From the NCBI RefSeq assembly GCF_003111665.1, contig NZ_CP022188.1, positions 1,426,001 through 1,490,000 on the forward strand: a stretch of DNA of 64,000 nt, written 5' to 3'. The translations under genes were made by a program, and so were the position numbers. The notes under the pieces were generated by a model that worked only from the letters and a program-made list of their open reading frames with translations, did no database searches and was not told the DNA's origin. The stretch's first letter is position 1; each line of letters opens with the position of its first letter. Positions 10,192 through 20,857 of this stretch are shown here, one piece after another. The DNA is from Parazoarcus communis (GTDB lineage Bacteria; Pseudomonadota; Gammaproteobacteria; Burkholderiales; Rhodocyclaceae).

Positions 10192-10220
10192 TTGACTTTA
10201 CTACGGTTAACCCCTAGTAT
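10192..10220 (+). promoter_or_regulatory. Sigma70 promoter of the atp operon
   Basis: TTGACT (10192-10197) and TAGTAT (10215-10220) are separated by exactly 17 bases, about 55 bases upstream of the atpI start. This is the best housekeeping promoter match in the window and fits strong constitutive expression of ATP synthase. Confidence 0.75.
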
Positions 10221-10274
10221 TGCCGGGATTTTTAGGCGGGCGCGGCTGTGTGCGCGCCGCTTGGTGAGGAACGG

Positions 10275-10616
10275 ATGCACAAGGCAGTCCTGCTGCAGCT
10301 AGGCGCAACCATTCTGGCAACGGCCATTGCGGCCGTTTTTTTCGGGGTGCGTGGCGCGGTGTCTGCCGCATCCGGCGGGCTGGCCTGTGTTGTGCCCAGC
10401 TGGTTCTTCGCCTGGCGGCTGATGCTGACGACACGTCGCAACGGCACAGCGACTGTGACCGCCTTTGTTGCAGGTGAGTTTATCAAGCTCGCCTCGATTG
10501 TCGGATTACTGGGGCTAGTACTTGCCGTCTATGCAGACGTCCACTGGGGCGCTCTTCTGATCGGGCTGGTACTGGCACTGAAAGCGAATTTATTTGCATT
10601 TTTGGTAAAGACCTGA
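10275..10616 (+). CDS. atpI: ATP synthase assembly protein I (AtpI)
   Basis: A small hydrophobic protein of 113 residues with about four membrane segments, first in the ATP synthase operon. AtpI helps assemble the c-ring in other bacteria and may carry Mg2+. The ATG at 10275 has GGTGAGGA just upstream; an in-frame GTG at 10248 would add nine residues without similarity. The gene ends two bases before atpB. Confidence 0.9.
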   Translation: MHKAVLLQLGATILATAIAAVFFGVRGAVSAASGGLACVVPSWFFAWRLMLTTRRNGTATVTAFVAGEFIKLASIVGLLGLVLAVYADVHWGALLIGLVLALKANLFAFLVKT

Positions 10617-10618
10617 CT

Positions 10619-11464
10619 ATGGCTGGCAACGCACCCACCGCATCCGAGTACGTCGTTCATCACCTGACGCACCTCAACACAACTGGTCACGCTCAAAAGA
10701 ACATCATTGACTGGAGCGTCATCAACCTCGATTCGATGTTTTACTCGATCTCGATTGGCCTGCTCACCGTGTTCCTGCTGTGGCTTGCCGCACGCAAGGC
10801 CACTTCGGGTGTGCCGGGTCGTTTCCAGGGGTTCGTCGAACTCATGGTCGAAATGGTCGCGGATCAGGCCAAAGGCATCATCCACAGCGCAGAGTCGCGC
10901 AAGTTCGTTGCTCCGCTCGCGCTGACCGTGTTCGTCTGGATCTTCCTGATGAACGCAATGGACCTTCTGCCGGTTGATCTGCTGCCGCGCATCTGGGAAG
11001 GCGTGTATGCCTCTGCTGGTGGTGATCCGCATCACGCCTACATGCGTGTTGTAGCCACGGCCGACCTGTCCGCCACGCTCGGCATGTCCTCCGGCGTGCT
11101 GCTGCTGTGTCTCTACTACAACATCAAGATCAAAGGCCTGTCGGGCTGGATTCACGAGCTCTTCACCGCGCCTTTCGGCAGCCATCCGCTGCTGTACCCG
11201 ATCAACTTCGCAATGCAGATCATCGAATTTGTTGCCAAGACCGTTTCTCACGGCATGCGACTGTTCGGCAACATGTATGCTGGCGAACTCATCTTCATTC
11301 TTATCGCGCTGCTCGGCTCCACGGCAACCGTTTTCGGTTTCGTGGGTCATGTCGTCGCAGGCTCGATCTGGGCGGTCTTCCACATCCTGATCATCACCTT
11401 GCAGGCATTCATCTTCATGATGCTGACCCTGGTGTACATCGGTCAGGCTCACGAAGGTCACTAA
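10619..11464 (+). CDS. atpB: F-type ATP synthase subunit a
   Basis: Membrane stator subunit forming the proton half-channels, 281 residues. The essential Arg lies in the segment [17 protein letters not shown] near residue 220, and the C-terminal helix ends in [18 protein letters not shown]. It carries the longer N-terminus with a periplasmic or cytoplasmic extension typical of proteobacteria ([11 protein letters not shown]). It lies between atpI and atpE. Confidence 0.97.
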   Translation: MAGNAPTASEYVVHHLTHLNTTGHAQKNIIDWSVINLDSMFYSISIGLLTVFLLWLAARKATSGVPGRFQGFVELMVEMVADQAKGIIHSAESRKFVAPLALTVFVWIFLMNAMDLLPVDLLPRIWEGVYASAGGDPHHAYMRVVATADLSATLGMSSGVLLLCLYYNIKIKGLSGWIHELFTAPFGSHPLLYPINFAMQIIEFVAKTVSHGMRLFGNMYAGELIFILIALLGSTATVFGFVGHVVAGSIWAVFHILIITLQAFIFMMLTLVYIGQAHEGH

Positions 11465-11509
11465 TCTTTTCTCGCAGTACCTAGTTTTAAACTCAATCAC
11501 CTTTAGTAA

Positions 11510-11764
<255 letters not shown>

Positions 11765-11805
11765 TCGGTTCGAGTTCCTCTCAACATACCTGAGGGCCAA
11801 GAACA

Positions 11806-12279
11806 GTGAATTTGAACGCAACTCTGATAGCTCAGCTCGTTGTGTTCTTCATTCTGGCGTGGTTCACGATGAAATTCGTGTGGCCGCCCATTGTGAAGGC
11901 ACTTGACGAGCGTGCGAAGAAGATCGCAGACGGGCTGACAGCTGCGGATAAGGCTAAGTCGGACCTGGCACTTGCCGAAAAGAAGGTCGTCGAGGAACTG
12001 CGCAAGGCTCGCGAATCCGCGGGTGATGTGCGCGCCTCTGCTGAAAAGCAGGCGAGCCAACTGGTCGACGAGGCCCGTGCCGAAGCCAACCGCATCATCG
12101 CCGCCGCACGTGAAGCAGCCGAAGCCGAAGCCGGCACTGCTGCCCAGCGCGCCAAGGAAGCCCTGCGCGACCAGGTCGCCCATCTGGCTGTTGCCGGTGC
12201 AGAGAAGATCCTGCGCCGCGAGATCAACACCCAGGTGCATGCCGAGCTGCTTGCCAACCTGAAACAGGAACTGCAATAA
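11806..12279 (+). CDS. atpF: F-type ATP synthase subunit b
   Basis: Peripheral stalk subunit, with 157 residues starting at GTG. One N-terminal membrane helix ([20 protein letters not shown]) is followed by a long Ala/Glu/Lys/Arg-rich coiled coil that forms the stator with the delta subunit. The family-typical segment [18 protein letters not shown] follows the membrane helix. Order and spacing within the operon are normal. Confidence 0.97.
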   Translation: MNLNATLIAQLVVFFILAWFTMKFVWPPIVKALDERAKKIADGLTAADKAKSDLALAEKKVVEELRKARESAGDVRASAEKQASQLVDEARAEANRIIAAAREAAEAEAGTAAQRAKEALRDQVAHLAVAGAEKILRREINTQVHAELLANLKQELQ

Positions 12280-12282
12280 GTC

Positions 12283-12816
12283 ATGGCCGAGAATGTCACC
12301 ATCGCGCGTCCCTATGCCGATGCCGCCTTCGAGCTGGCTCGCGGGGCAGGTGCGCTGGGGCCTTGGTCGGAAGTGCTGGATCGGCTCGCCTCCGTGGCGG
12401 CCGACTCCGAAATGCTGGCGCTCTTCAATGATCCCAAGTTTTCCGGCGAACAGCTGAACAAGCTGATGCTGGAAGTTGCTGGTGATCTGAGCGCCGAACA
12501 GCAGAACTTCATCCGCGTACTCGTGGAAGGAGAACGTCTGCAAGTGCTTCCGGAGATCCGTGACCTGTTCGTTGCACTGAAGAACGAACATGAGGGCGTC
12601 CTTGAGGCAAAAATCGCCTCAGCCTTCCCGCTTGACGATGCCGCACTGGCTTCGCTGAAAGCTGATCTTGAAGCCCGCTTCAAGACCAAGCTCGACGTGA
12701 GTGTCAGTATCGACCCCGAGCTTATCGGTGGGGTCCGCATCGCCATTGGCGACGAAGTGATCGACGCCTCGGTCCGCGGCAAGCTCGCGAACATGGCCGC
12801 TGCGCTTAAGAACTAG
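12283..12816 (+). CDS. atpH: F-type ATP synthase subunit delta
   Basis: A 177-residue stator subunit linking F1 to subunit b. It begins [20 protein letters not shown] ([14 protein letters not shown]), the usual N-terminal helix, and ends with the conserved [26 protein letters not shown] segment in two parts. It starts three bases after the atpF stop. Confidence 0.97.
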   Translation: MAENVTIARPYADAAFELARGAGALGPWSEVLDRLASVAADSEMLALFNDPKFSGEQLNKLMLEVAGDLSAEQQNFIRVLVEGERLQVLPEIRDLFVALKNEHEGVLEAKIASAFPLDDAALASLKADLEARFKTKLDVSVSIDPELIGGVRIAIGDEVIDASVRGKLANMAAALKN

Positions 12817-12828
12817 GAGCATACATCT

Positions 12829-14367
12829 ATGCAACTCAACCCCTCTGAAATCAGTGACCTGATTAAGAGCCGGATCCAGAACCTGCAGCTCGCCGCCACG
12901 TCGCGTAACGAGGGTACGGTGGTCTCCGTCACGGACGGTATCACCCGCATCCACGGCCTGACCGACGTCATGCAAGGCGAAATGCTGGAGTTTCCCGGCA
13001 ACACCTACGGCCTCGCGCTCAACCTCGAGCGTGACTCCGTCGGTGCCGTTGTGCTCGGCGAATACGAGCAAATCACCGAAGGCGACACCGTCAAGGCAAC
13101 CGGCCGCATTCTCGAAGTGCCCGTCGGCCCCGAGCTGATCGGTCGTGTCGTGAACGCACTGGGCCAGCCGATCGACGGCAAGGGTCCGATCAACGCCAAG
13201 CTGACCGACAAGATCGAAAAGGTCGCGCCGGGCGTTATCGAGCGTCAGTCCGTCTCCCAGCCGGTTCAGACCGGTCTGAAGTCGGTCGACTCCATGGTGC
13301 CAATCGGCCGTGGTCAGCGCGAGCTGATCATTGGTGACCGCCAGACTGGTAAGACGGCCGTCGCGGTTGATGCGATCATCAACCAGAAAGGCCAGAACAT
13401 GTTCTGCGTTTACGTTGCAATCGGTCAGAAGGCTTCGACCGTCGCCAACGTGGTGCGCAAGCTGGAAGAAAACGGCGCGATGGAATACACCATCGTCGTG
13501 GCCGCAACCGCTTCCGAATCTGCTGCCATGCAGTACCTGTCGGCCTACTCCGGCTGCACGATGGGCGAGTACTTCCGCGACCGCGGCATGGACGCGATGA
13601 TCGTTTATGACGATCTGACCAAGCAGGCCTGGGCCTACCGTCAGGTATCCCTGCTGCTGCGCCGTCCGCCGGGCCGTGAAGCCTACCCGGGCGACGTGTT
13701 CTATCTGCACTCCCGCCTGCTCGAGCGTGCCGCTCGTGTGAACGCCGACTACGTCGAGAAGTTCACCAACGGTGAAGTCAAGGGCAAGACCGGTTCGCTG
13801 ACCGCGCTGCCGATCATCGAAACCCAGGCCGGCGACGTCTCCGCGTTCGTTCCGACCAACGTGATTTCGATTACCGACGGCCAGATCTTCCTTGAGACCG
13901 ACCTGTTCAACGCCGGTATCCGCCCCGCTATCAACGCCGGTATCTCGGTGTCGCGAGTCGGTGGTTCGGCCCAGACCAAGGTCATCAAGAAGCTCTCCGG
14001 TGGTATCCGTACCGACTTGGCGCAGTACCGCGAACTCGCAGCGTTTGCCCAGTTTGCTTCCGACCTCGACGACGCAACCCGCAAGCAGCTCGAGCGCGGT
14101 CGCCGCGTGACCGAACTGATGAAGCAGGCTCAGTACTCGCCGCTGTCGATTTCGGACATGGCCATTACCCTGTACGCGGTGAACAACGGTTACTTCGACG
14201 ATGTCGACGTGCCGCGTCTGCTGGCCTTCGAATCCGGCCTGCAGCAGTTCGTCAAGACCAAGAACGCTGATCTCGTGAAGAAGATCGCCGATACCAAGGA
14301 ACTCGACGCCGACGGCGAAAAGCTTCTGGTCGCTGCGATCACCGAGTTCAAGAAGAGCTGGGCTTAA
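12829..14367 (+). CDS. atpA: F-type ATP synthase subunit alpha
   Basis: Non-catalytic nucleotide-binding subunit of F1, 512 residues. The P-loop GDRQTGKT is at residues 169-176. The signature [17 protein letters not shown] and the arginine-finger region are intact. It starts with the usual [13 protein letters not shown], which contacts the delta subunit. The coding sequence is uniform and unbroken. Confidence 0.98.
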   Translation: MQLNPSEISDLIKSRIQNLQLAATSRNEGTVVSVTDGITRIHGLTDVMQGEMLEFPGNTYGLALNLERDSVGAVVLGEYEQITEGDTVKATGRILEVPVGPELIGRVVNALGQPIDGKGPINAKLTDKIEKVAPGVIERQSVSQPVQTGLKSVDSMVPIGRGQRELIIGDRQTGKTAVAVDAIINQKGQNMFCVYVAIGQKASTVANVVRKLEENGAMEYTIVVAATASESAAMQYLSAYSGCTMGEYFRDRGMDAMIVYDDLTKQAWAYRQVSLLLRRPPGREAYPGDVFYLHSRLLERAARVNADYVEKFTNGEVKGKTGSLTALPIIETQAGDVSAFVPTNVISITDGQIFLETDLFNAGIRPAINAGISVSRVGGSAQTKVIKKLSGGIRTDLAQYRELAAFAQFASDLDDATRKQLERGRRVTELMKQAQYSPLSISDMAITLYAVNNGYFDDVDVPRLLAFESGLQQFVKTKNADLVKKIADTKELDADGEKLLVAAITEFKKSWA

Positions 14368-14388
14368 CGCTGCGGACGGAGACGGAAT

Positions 14389-15258
14389 ATGGCTAGCGGT
14401 AAGGAAATCCGTACCAAGATCAAGAGCGTGCAAAACACGCGCAAGATCACCAAGGCCATGGAAATGGTGGCCGCATCCAAAATGCGCAAAGCGCAGGACC
14501 GGATGCGCTCCGCCCGACCCTATGCCGAAAAGATCCGCCGACTCGCCGCGAACCTGTCTCAGGCCAATGTAACTGAATACCAACACCCCTTCCTGGTCCG
14601 CAAGGACCAGGTGAAGCGGGTGGGCTTGATTCTGGTGACGACCGATAAGGGCCTTTGTGGCGGCATGAACACCAACGTCCAGCGCGTAGCCGTGACTGCG
14701 ATGAAGGAATGGGAAGCCGCTGGTGCAACCGAGATCCGTGCCTGCTGCATCGGCAACAAGGGTTTCGGTTTCATGCAAAGGGTGGGCGCCAAGGTTGCTT
14801 CGCATGTCGTGCAGTTGGGCGACACGCCGCACCTTGAAAAGCTCATCGGCCCGGTCAAGGTGATGCTCGATGCTTTCCAGAACGGCGAGCTCGACGCGGT
14901 CTACGTGGTCTATACCCGTTTCATCAATACGATGAAGCAGGAACCCATGCTCGAACAGCTGCTGCCGCTGACCGGCGAAAAGCTGGGTACCCCCGACACG
15001 TCGTGGGACTACCTCTACGAGCCCGATCCGCAAGTCGTGATCGACGAAATGCTGGTGCGTTACGTCGAAGCGCTGGTGTATCAGGCAGTGGCCGAGAGCA
15101 TGGCTTCCGAGCAGAGCGCACGTATGGTGGCAATGAAGGCTGCTTCCGACAATGCGAAGAACGTGATTGGCGAGCTTCAGCTGGTCTACAACAAGACCCG
15201 CCAGGCCGCGATCACCAAAGAGCTGTCGGAAATCGTCAGCGGCGCCGCGGCGGTCTAA
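14389..15258 (+). CDS. atpG: F-type ATP synthase subunit gamma
   Basis: Central rotor shaft, 289 residues. The N-terminal coiled-coil helix [23 protein letters not shown] and the C-terminal helix [31 protein letters not shown] frame a Rossmann-like middle domain with [13 protein letters not shown]. All are standard for the family. Confidence 0.98.
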   Translation: MASGKEIRTKIKSVQNTRKITKAMEMVAASKMRKAQDRMRSARPYAEKIRRLAANLSQANVTEYQHPFLVRKDQVKRVGLILVTTDKGLCGGMNTNVQRVAVTAMKEWEAAGATEIRACCIGNKGFGFMQRVGAKVASHVVQLGDTPHLEKLIGPVKVMLDAFQNGELDAVYVVYTRFINTMKQEPMLEQLLPLTGEKLGTPDTSWDYLYEPDPQVVIDEMLVRYVEALVYQAVAESMASEQSARMVAMKAASDNAKNVIGELQLVYNKTRQAAITKELSEIVSGAAAV

Positions 15259-15274
15259 CGGATTATTGAATTAA

Positions 15275-16684
<1,410 letters not shown>

Positions 16685-16736
16685 TTCGCTCACCCGCGCG
16701 GCGATCTCCGTCGCGCGGAATTGAAGAGGACATACC

Positions 16737-17159
16737 ATGGCTATGACGGTTCACGTAGACATCGTCAGTGCGGAAGAGCAGATTTTTTCCGGGCTGGCGG
16801 AGTTCGTCGCGCTGCCTGGCGAGGCGGGTGAACTCGGCATCCTGCCCGGACACATGCCGCTGATGACCCGGATCAGACCGGGTGCGGTACGGGTCAAGGT
16901 TCCGAATCAGGCGGAAGAAGAGCTGGTCTTTGTTGCTGGCGGCATCCTTGAGGTTCAGCCCGGTCTGGTGACCGTGCTGGCGGACACCGCGATTCGCGGC
17001 AAGGATCTCGACGAAGCGAAGGCACTGGAAGCCAAGCGCAAGGCAGAAGAAGCGCTTTCCAACCAGAGCGCCCAGCTTGACTACGCCAAGGCTCAGGCTG
17101 AACTGAGCGAAGCGATCGCCCAGATCGCAGCAATTCAGAAGCTGCGTAAGCGCAACTGA
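16737..17159 (+). CDS. atpC: F-type ATP synthase subunit epsilon
   Basis: Rotor-tip subunit that couples to and can inhibit F1, 140 residues. The N-terminal beta sandwich ([36 protein letters not shown]) is followed by two C-terminal helices. AAGAGGA lies six bases before the ATG; an alternative ATG two codons later is possible. It is the last gene of the atp operon and is followed by a strong terminator. Confidence 0.97.
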   Translation: MAMTVHVDIVSAEEQIFSGLAEFVALPGEAGELGILPGHMPLMTRIRPGAVRVKVPNQAEEELVFVAGGILEVQPGLVTVLADTAIRGKDLDEAKALEAKRKAEEALSNQSAQLDYAKAQAELSEAIAQIAAIQKLRKRN

Positions 17160-17195
17160 GCATCACTGTGCCGCGCTGCATGCGGCGAGGTGACG

Positions 17196-17225
17196 AAAAA
17201 GGCAGCCGATCCGGCTGCCTTTTTT
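17196..17225. terminator. Rho-independent terminator after atpC
   Basis: An 8-base-pair GC-rich stem (GGCAGCCG / CGGCTGCC, loop ATC) is flanked by AAAAA upstream and a run of six T downstream. The symmetry lets it act in both directions, ending the atp operon and the converging ubiJ transcript. Confidence 0.9.
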
Positions 17226-17260
17226 ACGTCCGTCAGTTGCGTGGCGCTTCCCGTGACTGT

Positions 17261-17854
17261 TCAGCGTCGCGCGATTTTGCCGCGCTGCCCAAGGCGGTCG
17301 ATGCGTTTTTCCAGCCGTGCCACCGCGTCGCGGAAGGCGCGGATGTCATCATCGAAGGTCGAGACCATCGGCTTCGAGGTCAGTATCGGCTGCTCCTCGG
17401 TCAGGTACTCCACCGCGTTACCGGTGAGGCTTGTGGCAAGCCGCTGCTGTGCCTTGCCAAGGGCAACGCCGGTGCTGACGATACGATGTGCAGCGATATC
17501 CCCTACGACGCGGGACAGGTCCTCCTCGAGGTCCCAGCGCAGGTGGCGGAAAACGAAGCCCAGCGCGTCGGCGAACTCTGCGTTGCCTGCAATCCGTACC
17601 TGGGACATCAAGGCTTCGATGCCACCGTTCAGTGCGCGCGGAGACTCGCTCAGCGGCAGTTGCAGGCTTACATCGGGTGATTCATCGCTGCTGCTGGCAG
17701 CGAAGTGCCCCTCGGCTGTGATCGAGAAGTCGATTGAAACCGGGGAGACGTCCAGCCGCGCCCGTTTGCCAGCATGCGGCTGCAGTCGGCTGCGCGCCCA
17801 GCCAGACTGGGCAAGCAGGTGGTTGGCGCCAGAGAGAAAGAGGCTGTCGATCAT
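17261..17854 (-). CDS. ubiJ: Ubiquinone biosynthesis accessory factor UbiJ (SCP2 domain)
   Basis: A 197-residue SCP2-type lipid-binding protein. In other proteobacteria UbiJ is part of the soluble Ubi complex and carries the hydrophobic intermediates of ubiquinone. The N-terminus (NHLLAQSGWARSRLQPHAGK) and the central SCP2 fold are recognisable, and the C-terminus is a helical segment with DDIRAFRDAVARLEKRIDRL. Its place next to ubiE on the same strand supports the call. A strong hairpin lies directly upstream of the start. Confidence 0.85.
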   Translation of the reverse strand: MIDSLFLSGANHLLAQSGWARSRLQPHAGKRARLDVSPVSIDFSITAEGHFAASSSDESPDVSLQLPLSESPRALNGGIEALMSQVRIAGNAEFADALGFVFRHLRWDLEEDLSRVVGDIAAHRIVSTGVALGKAQQRLATSLTGNAVEYLTEEQPILTSKPMVSTFDDDIRAFRDAVARLEKRIDRLGQRGKIARR

Positions 17855-17860
17855 GTAAAT

Positions 17861-17880
17861 ACGGGGGCCTGGGCCCCCGT
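17861..17880. repeat. Hairpin directly upstream of the ubiJ start
   Basis: A perfect inverted repeat ACGGGGGC-CTGG-GCCCCCGT (8-base-pair stem) lies 6 bases from the ubiJ ATG, where the ribosome site should be. No Shine-Dalgarno sequence is visible outside it. It could be an attenuator, a processing site or a translational block; on the minus strand it lacks a good T run. Confidence 0.6.
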
Positions 17881-17898
17881 TTCTTCGTGTGAGTGGAA

Positions 17899-18747
17899 TC
17901 AGTTGGTTTGCTGAATGCCGGCAACACGCCAGCCTGCATCGCCGCTGACCGGCTTCACGAGGTGCCAGACCTCATCGAGTGCAGCGGGTGCTGCAGCCTC
18001 ATCCTCACGCAGCAGCCCGGTGAAGCGAACGCTGACGATGTAGCGATCAGCTTCTTCGACAACCTCGATCACTTCTGCGTTGAGCTCAACGACGTCGGTG
18101 CGTTGCGTCGCGTCGCCGCGCTCGGCGATCTGCATGCTGATCTCTGCATACACTTCGGGCGTGGTGAACTCGCGCAGATCTTCAAGGTTTGCCGAATCGT
18201 TGGCAGTCTGCAGGCGAATGAAGTTCAGCTTGGCCTGACGGGCGAAGCCTTCGGCATCAAAGTTCGATGCGGCGGACGATGCAACAGGTCCGCTGGTTGC
18301 TGCGCCGCTCGAAGGTGCTGCTGAGGCGTTCTGCGGAGTGAAAGGCGTTGCGCCTTGTCCCTGAGTCGCACCGGCGTACTGCATCCCCCGGGCCTGCGGA
18401 GAAGCGCCACGACGGAACAGGAACTTGAACAGCATCACGCCGGCGACCGCGAGCAGGGCGATCATGACGAAGTTGGCAAAACCTTCACCCATGCCGAGGC
18501 TGGAGAACAGTGCGGCGAGGCCGAGACCGGCTGCCAGACCGGCAATCGGACCCATCCACGAACGACGGGGCTGTGCTGCGGCGGCTGCAGGAGGAGCTGC
18601 AGACGGACGCGTGGGCGACACTGCGGGCGGCGTCGAGCGCTTCATGCCGAAGCTGCTGCCACCGCCAAGGCGCTTGGCCTCGGCTTCCGGTGCCGCAACG
18701 CCGAAGGTGAAAATCACCATCATCAGGGAAAGGAAGAGGTGCTTCAT
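17899..18747 (-). CDS. Tim44-like domain protein, exported or membrane-anchored
   Basis: A 282-residue protein with an N-terminal signal or membrane segment (MKHLFLSLMMVIFTFGVAAPEAEA in two parts), a Pro/Ala-rich linker, and two short membrane segments around residues 70-115. From about residue 165 it has a Tim44-like domain (FARQAKLNFIRLQTANDSANLEDL, then FTTPEVYAEISMQI). The family is widespread in betaproteobacteria next to ubiE, but its role there is not established. The ATG at 18747 gives a signal peptide directly; a TTG at 18771 would add eight residues before it. Confidence 0.8.
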   Translation of the reverse strand: MKHLFLSLMMVIFTFGVAAPEAEAKRLGGGSSFGMKRSTPPAVSPTRPSAAPPAAAAAQPRRSWMGPIAGLAAGLGLAALFSSLGMGEGFANFVMIALLAVAGVMLFKFLFRRGASPQARGMQYAGATQGQGATPFTPQNASAAPSSGAATSGPVASSAASNFDAEGFARQAKLNFIRLQTANDSANLEDLREFTTPEVYAEISMQIAERGDATQRTDVVELNAEVIEVVEEADRYIVSVRFTGLLREDEAAAPAALDEVWHLVKPVSGDAGWRVAGIQQTN

Positions 18748-18767
18748 TATTCTGGGGTCTCCGTTGA

Positions 18768-19505
18768 TCAAAGTTTGTAACCACGGTGCAAGGCAACGAC
18801 GCCCGCGCTGAGGTTGAAGTAGTCGACACGCTGAAGGCCAGCTTGTTCCATCATGGTCTTAAGTTCTTCCTGACCGGGGTGCATACGGATGGATTCGGCC
18901 AGGTAACGGTAGCTGTCGGCGTCGTCGGCGACCTTGTTGCCCATCCACGGCAGGAGCTTGAAAGAGTACAGGTCATACACCGGTGCAAGCGGTTTCCACA
19001 CCTTTGAAAATTCGAGCACGAGCAGGCGTCCGCCTGGACGCAGCACGCGGCGCATTTCGGCCAGGGCGACATCCTTGTGGGTCATGTTGCGCAGTCCGAA
19101 GGCGACGGTGACGCAGTCGAACCAGTCGTCCGGAAAGGGCAGCTTTTCGGCATTGCACTGCGCCACGGGCAGGGAGAAGCCCTTGTCGACAACGCGGTCG
19201 CGGCCACGCGACAGCATCGCGTGATTGATGTCGGTCAGCCACACCTGGCCGCGTTCGCCGACCTTGCGCGCGAAAGCGAGCGAGAGGTCGGCGGTGCCGC
19301 CAGCAACGTCAAGGACACGGTCACCGGTGCGAACACCGGAAATCTGGATGGTGAACGCCTTCCAGATCCGATGCAGGCCGAACGACATCAGGTCGTTCAT
19401 CACGTCGTACTTTTGTGCGACCGACGAAAAGACCTCGGCGACCTTTCGTTGTTTCTGCTCTTCGGCGACTGTCTCGAAGCCGAAGTGAGTGGTGTTTTCT
19501 TTCAT
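18768..19505 (-). CDS. ubiE: Ubiquinone/menaquinone biosynthesis C-methyltransferase UbiE
   Basis: SAM-dependent methyltransferase of 245 residues that methylates 2-polyprenyl-6-methoxy-benzoquinol (and demethylmenaquinol). Family signatures are [17 protein letters not shown] near residue 33, the SAM loop [15 protein letters not shown], and [20 protein letters not shown] followed by [14 protein letters not shown]. The ATG at 19505 gives the standard start [14 protein letters not shown]. The neighbours are a DUF971 gene upstream and the Tim44-like gene downstream. Confidence 0.97.
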   Translation of the reverse strand: MKENTTHFGFETVAEEQKQRKVAEVFSSVAQKYDVMNDLMSFGLHRIWKAFTIQISGVRTGDRVLDVAGGTADLSLAFARKVGERGQVWLTDINHAMLSRGRDRVVDKGFSLPVAQCNAEKLPFPDDWFDCVTVAFGLRNMTHKDVALAEMRRVLRPGGRLLVLEFSKVWKPLAPVYDLYSFKLLPWMGNKVADDADSYRYLAESIRMHPGQEELKTMMEQAGLQRVDYFNLSAGVVALHRGYKL

Positions 19506-19512
19506 GGCGATA

Positions 19513-19938
19513 TCAGTGATGGTGGCTGCCGCAGCCGCCCTTGGGCGCTGCCGGCGGGACGAGTGCCGGATCCCGGGTTCCGTTGTCCCGCTCAAGGCGC
19601 TCGAGGTAGTCCTGCCACATTTCGGCCTGATTGCGGCCGAGCAGGTAGAGGTAATCCCAGGAGTAGAGTCCGCTGTCGTGACCGTCGTCAAAGACGGGTT
19701 TGATTGCATAATTGCCGACCGGCTCAAGTGAGGCGATATCGACGTCACGCTTGCCCTGCTGCAGTGTTTCCTGCCCCGCGCCATGACCGCGCACCTCGGC
19801 CGAGGGCGAATAGACGCGCAGATATTCGAAGGGAAGTTCGAAAAGGCTGCCATCGTCAAACGCAATTTCGAGCTTGCGCGACTTGCGGTGCAAGGTGATT
19901 GCGGTGGGAAGGGGGGTGTCCTTGTCGAGTCCGGCCAT
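19513..19938 (-). CDS. DUF971 family protein
   Basis: A 141-residue protein of the DUF971 family (gamma-butyrobetaine hydroxylase-like N-terminal domain). It has the conserved pattern [18 protein letters not shown], ...[15 protein letters not shown], and [22 protein letters not shown]. The C-terminus GGCGSHHH may bind metal. Genes of this family commonly precede ubiE in betaproteobacteria. The ATG at 19938 has GAGG nine bases upstream; TTG at 19953 and GTG at 19941 are alternatives. It ends seven bases before the ubiE start. Confidence 0.85.
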   Translation of the reverse strand: MAGLDKDTPLPTAITLHRKSRKLEIAFDDGSLFELPFEYLRVYSPSAEVRGHGAGQETLQQGKRDVDIASLEPVGNYAIKPVFDDGHDSGLYSWDYLYLLGRNQAEMWQDYLERLERDNGTRDPALVPPAAPKGGCGSHHH

Positions 19939-20046
19939 CACGGAATGCCTCAATGTGGGAGGTCAATGATACCTGATTCGGCCCGCGGCCAAGGCCGACG
20001 CCGCACAGGCTGCGTAGCAGCAGGCGCGTGTTGCGCTGTTTCAGTG

Positions 20047-20087
20047 TGATGACGTGTCATCAAACCTTCAAATTGCTGAAATACACT
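20047..20087 (+). promoter_or_regulatory. phoB promoter region with 16-base palindrome and possible Pho box
   Basis: TGATGAC-GT-GTCATCA (20047-20062) is a perfect inverted repeat. It overlaps a sequence with two PhoB-like half-sites, GTGTCAT (20054-20060) and CCTTCAA (20065-20071), spaced 11 bases apart as in a Pho box; the second is weak. TACACT at 20082-20087 lies about where a -10 should be. Autoregulation by PhoB is therefore plausible. Confidence 0.45.
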
Positions 20088-20114
20088 TTGCAGCATCAAA
20101 GGGAGCCACTGCTT

Positions 20115-20825
20115 ATGCCTGCCAATATCCTGCTGGTCGAAGACGAACCTGCAATCCAGGAACTGATCGCTGCGAACCTTGCGCGCGCAGGTCACCATGT
20201 TGTGCGTGCTGCGGACGCCGAGACGGCTCAGCGTATCGTGCGCGATGCCTTGCCCGATCTGGTGCTGCTCGACTGGATGCTGCCGGGCGCTTCCGGTATG
20301 GACTTCGCGCGCCGCTTGCGCGCAGACGAGCGCACCCGGAGTATCCCGATCATCATGCTGACCGCCCGCGGCGAGGAGCAGGACAAGGTGAGTGGGCTCG
20401 AAACCGGTGCTGACGATTACATCACCAAGCCTTTCAGCCCGCGCGAACTGGTCGCGCGCATCAAGGCAGTGCTGCGCAGGCGTGCGCCGCAGGCCACCGA
20501 GGACCCGGTTGAATTGGGGGGGCTGAGGCTCGACCCCGAGACGCACCGCGTGACGGCCGGCGAGCAGGCGCTTGCGCTCGGCCCCACCGAGTTCCGCCTG
20601 CTGCACTTTCTGATGACTCACCCGGAGCGGGTGCACTCGCGGGCACAGTTGCTCGATCAAGTGTGGGGCGATCACGTTTTCGTCGAAGAGCGCACGGTCG
20701 ATGTGCATATCCGGCGCCTGCGCTGCGCACTCGAGCCCTCAAGTCACGACGCGCTGGTGCAGACCGTGCGCGGCAGTGGTTATCGCTTTTCGGCGCAGGC
20801 AGAGCTGCCGCCCGTCGTGCGATAA
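20115..20825 (+). CDS. phoB: Phosphate regulon response regulator PhoB
   Basis: OmpR-type response regulator, 236 residues. The receiver domain (1-120) starts [15 protein letters not shown] with the acidic pair, has the phospho-acceptor Asp in [16 protein letters not shown], and has the Lys of [10 protein letters not shown]. The winged-helix DNA-binding domain has [12 protein letters not shown] and [14 protein letters not shown]. The ATG at 20115 puts the receiver at the N-terminus. phoR follows on the same strand, as is usual for the phosphate-starvation pair. It is not certain which Pho genes it controls, as no pst genes are in the window. Confidence 0.93.
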   Translation: MPANILLVEDEPAIQELIAANLARAGHHVVRAADAETAQRIVRDALPDLVLLDWMLPGASGMDFARRLRADERTRSIPIIMLTARGEEQDKVSGLETGADDYITKPFSPRELVARIKAVLRRRAPQATEDPVELGGLRLDPETHRVTAGEQALALGPTEFRLLHFLMTHPERVHSRAQLLDQVWGDHVFVEERTVDVHIRRLRCALEPSSHDALVQTVRGSGYRFSAQAELPPVVR

Positions 20826-20857
20826 TCGAACGGCATCGGCCAACAGGGAGCATCATC

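Noticed and set aside
12619..15033. 804-codon frame on the minus strand across atpH, atpA and atpG
   Set aside because: It is the mirror of strongly conserved atp genes in a GC-rich sequence; its product has no recognisable domain and no sensible start.
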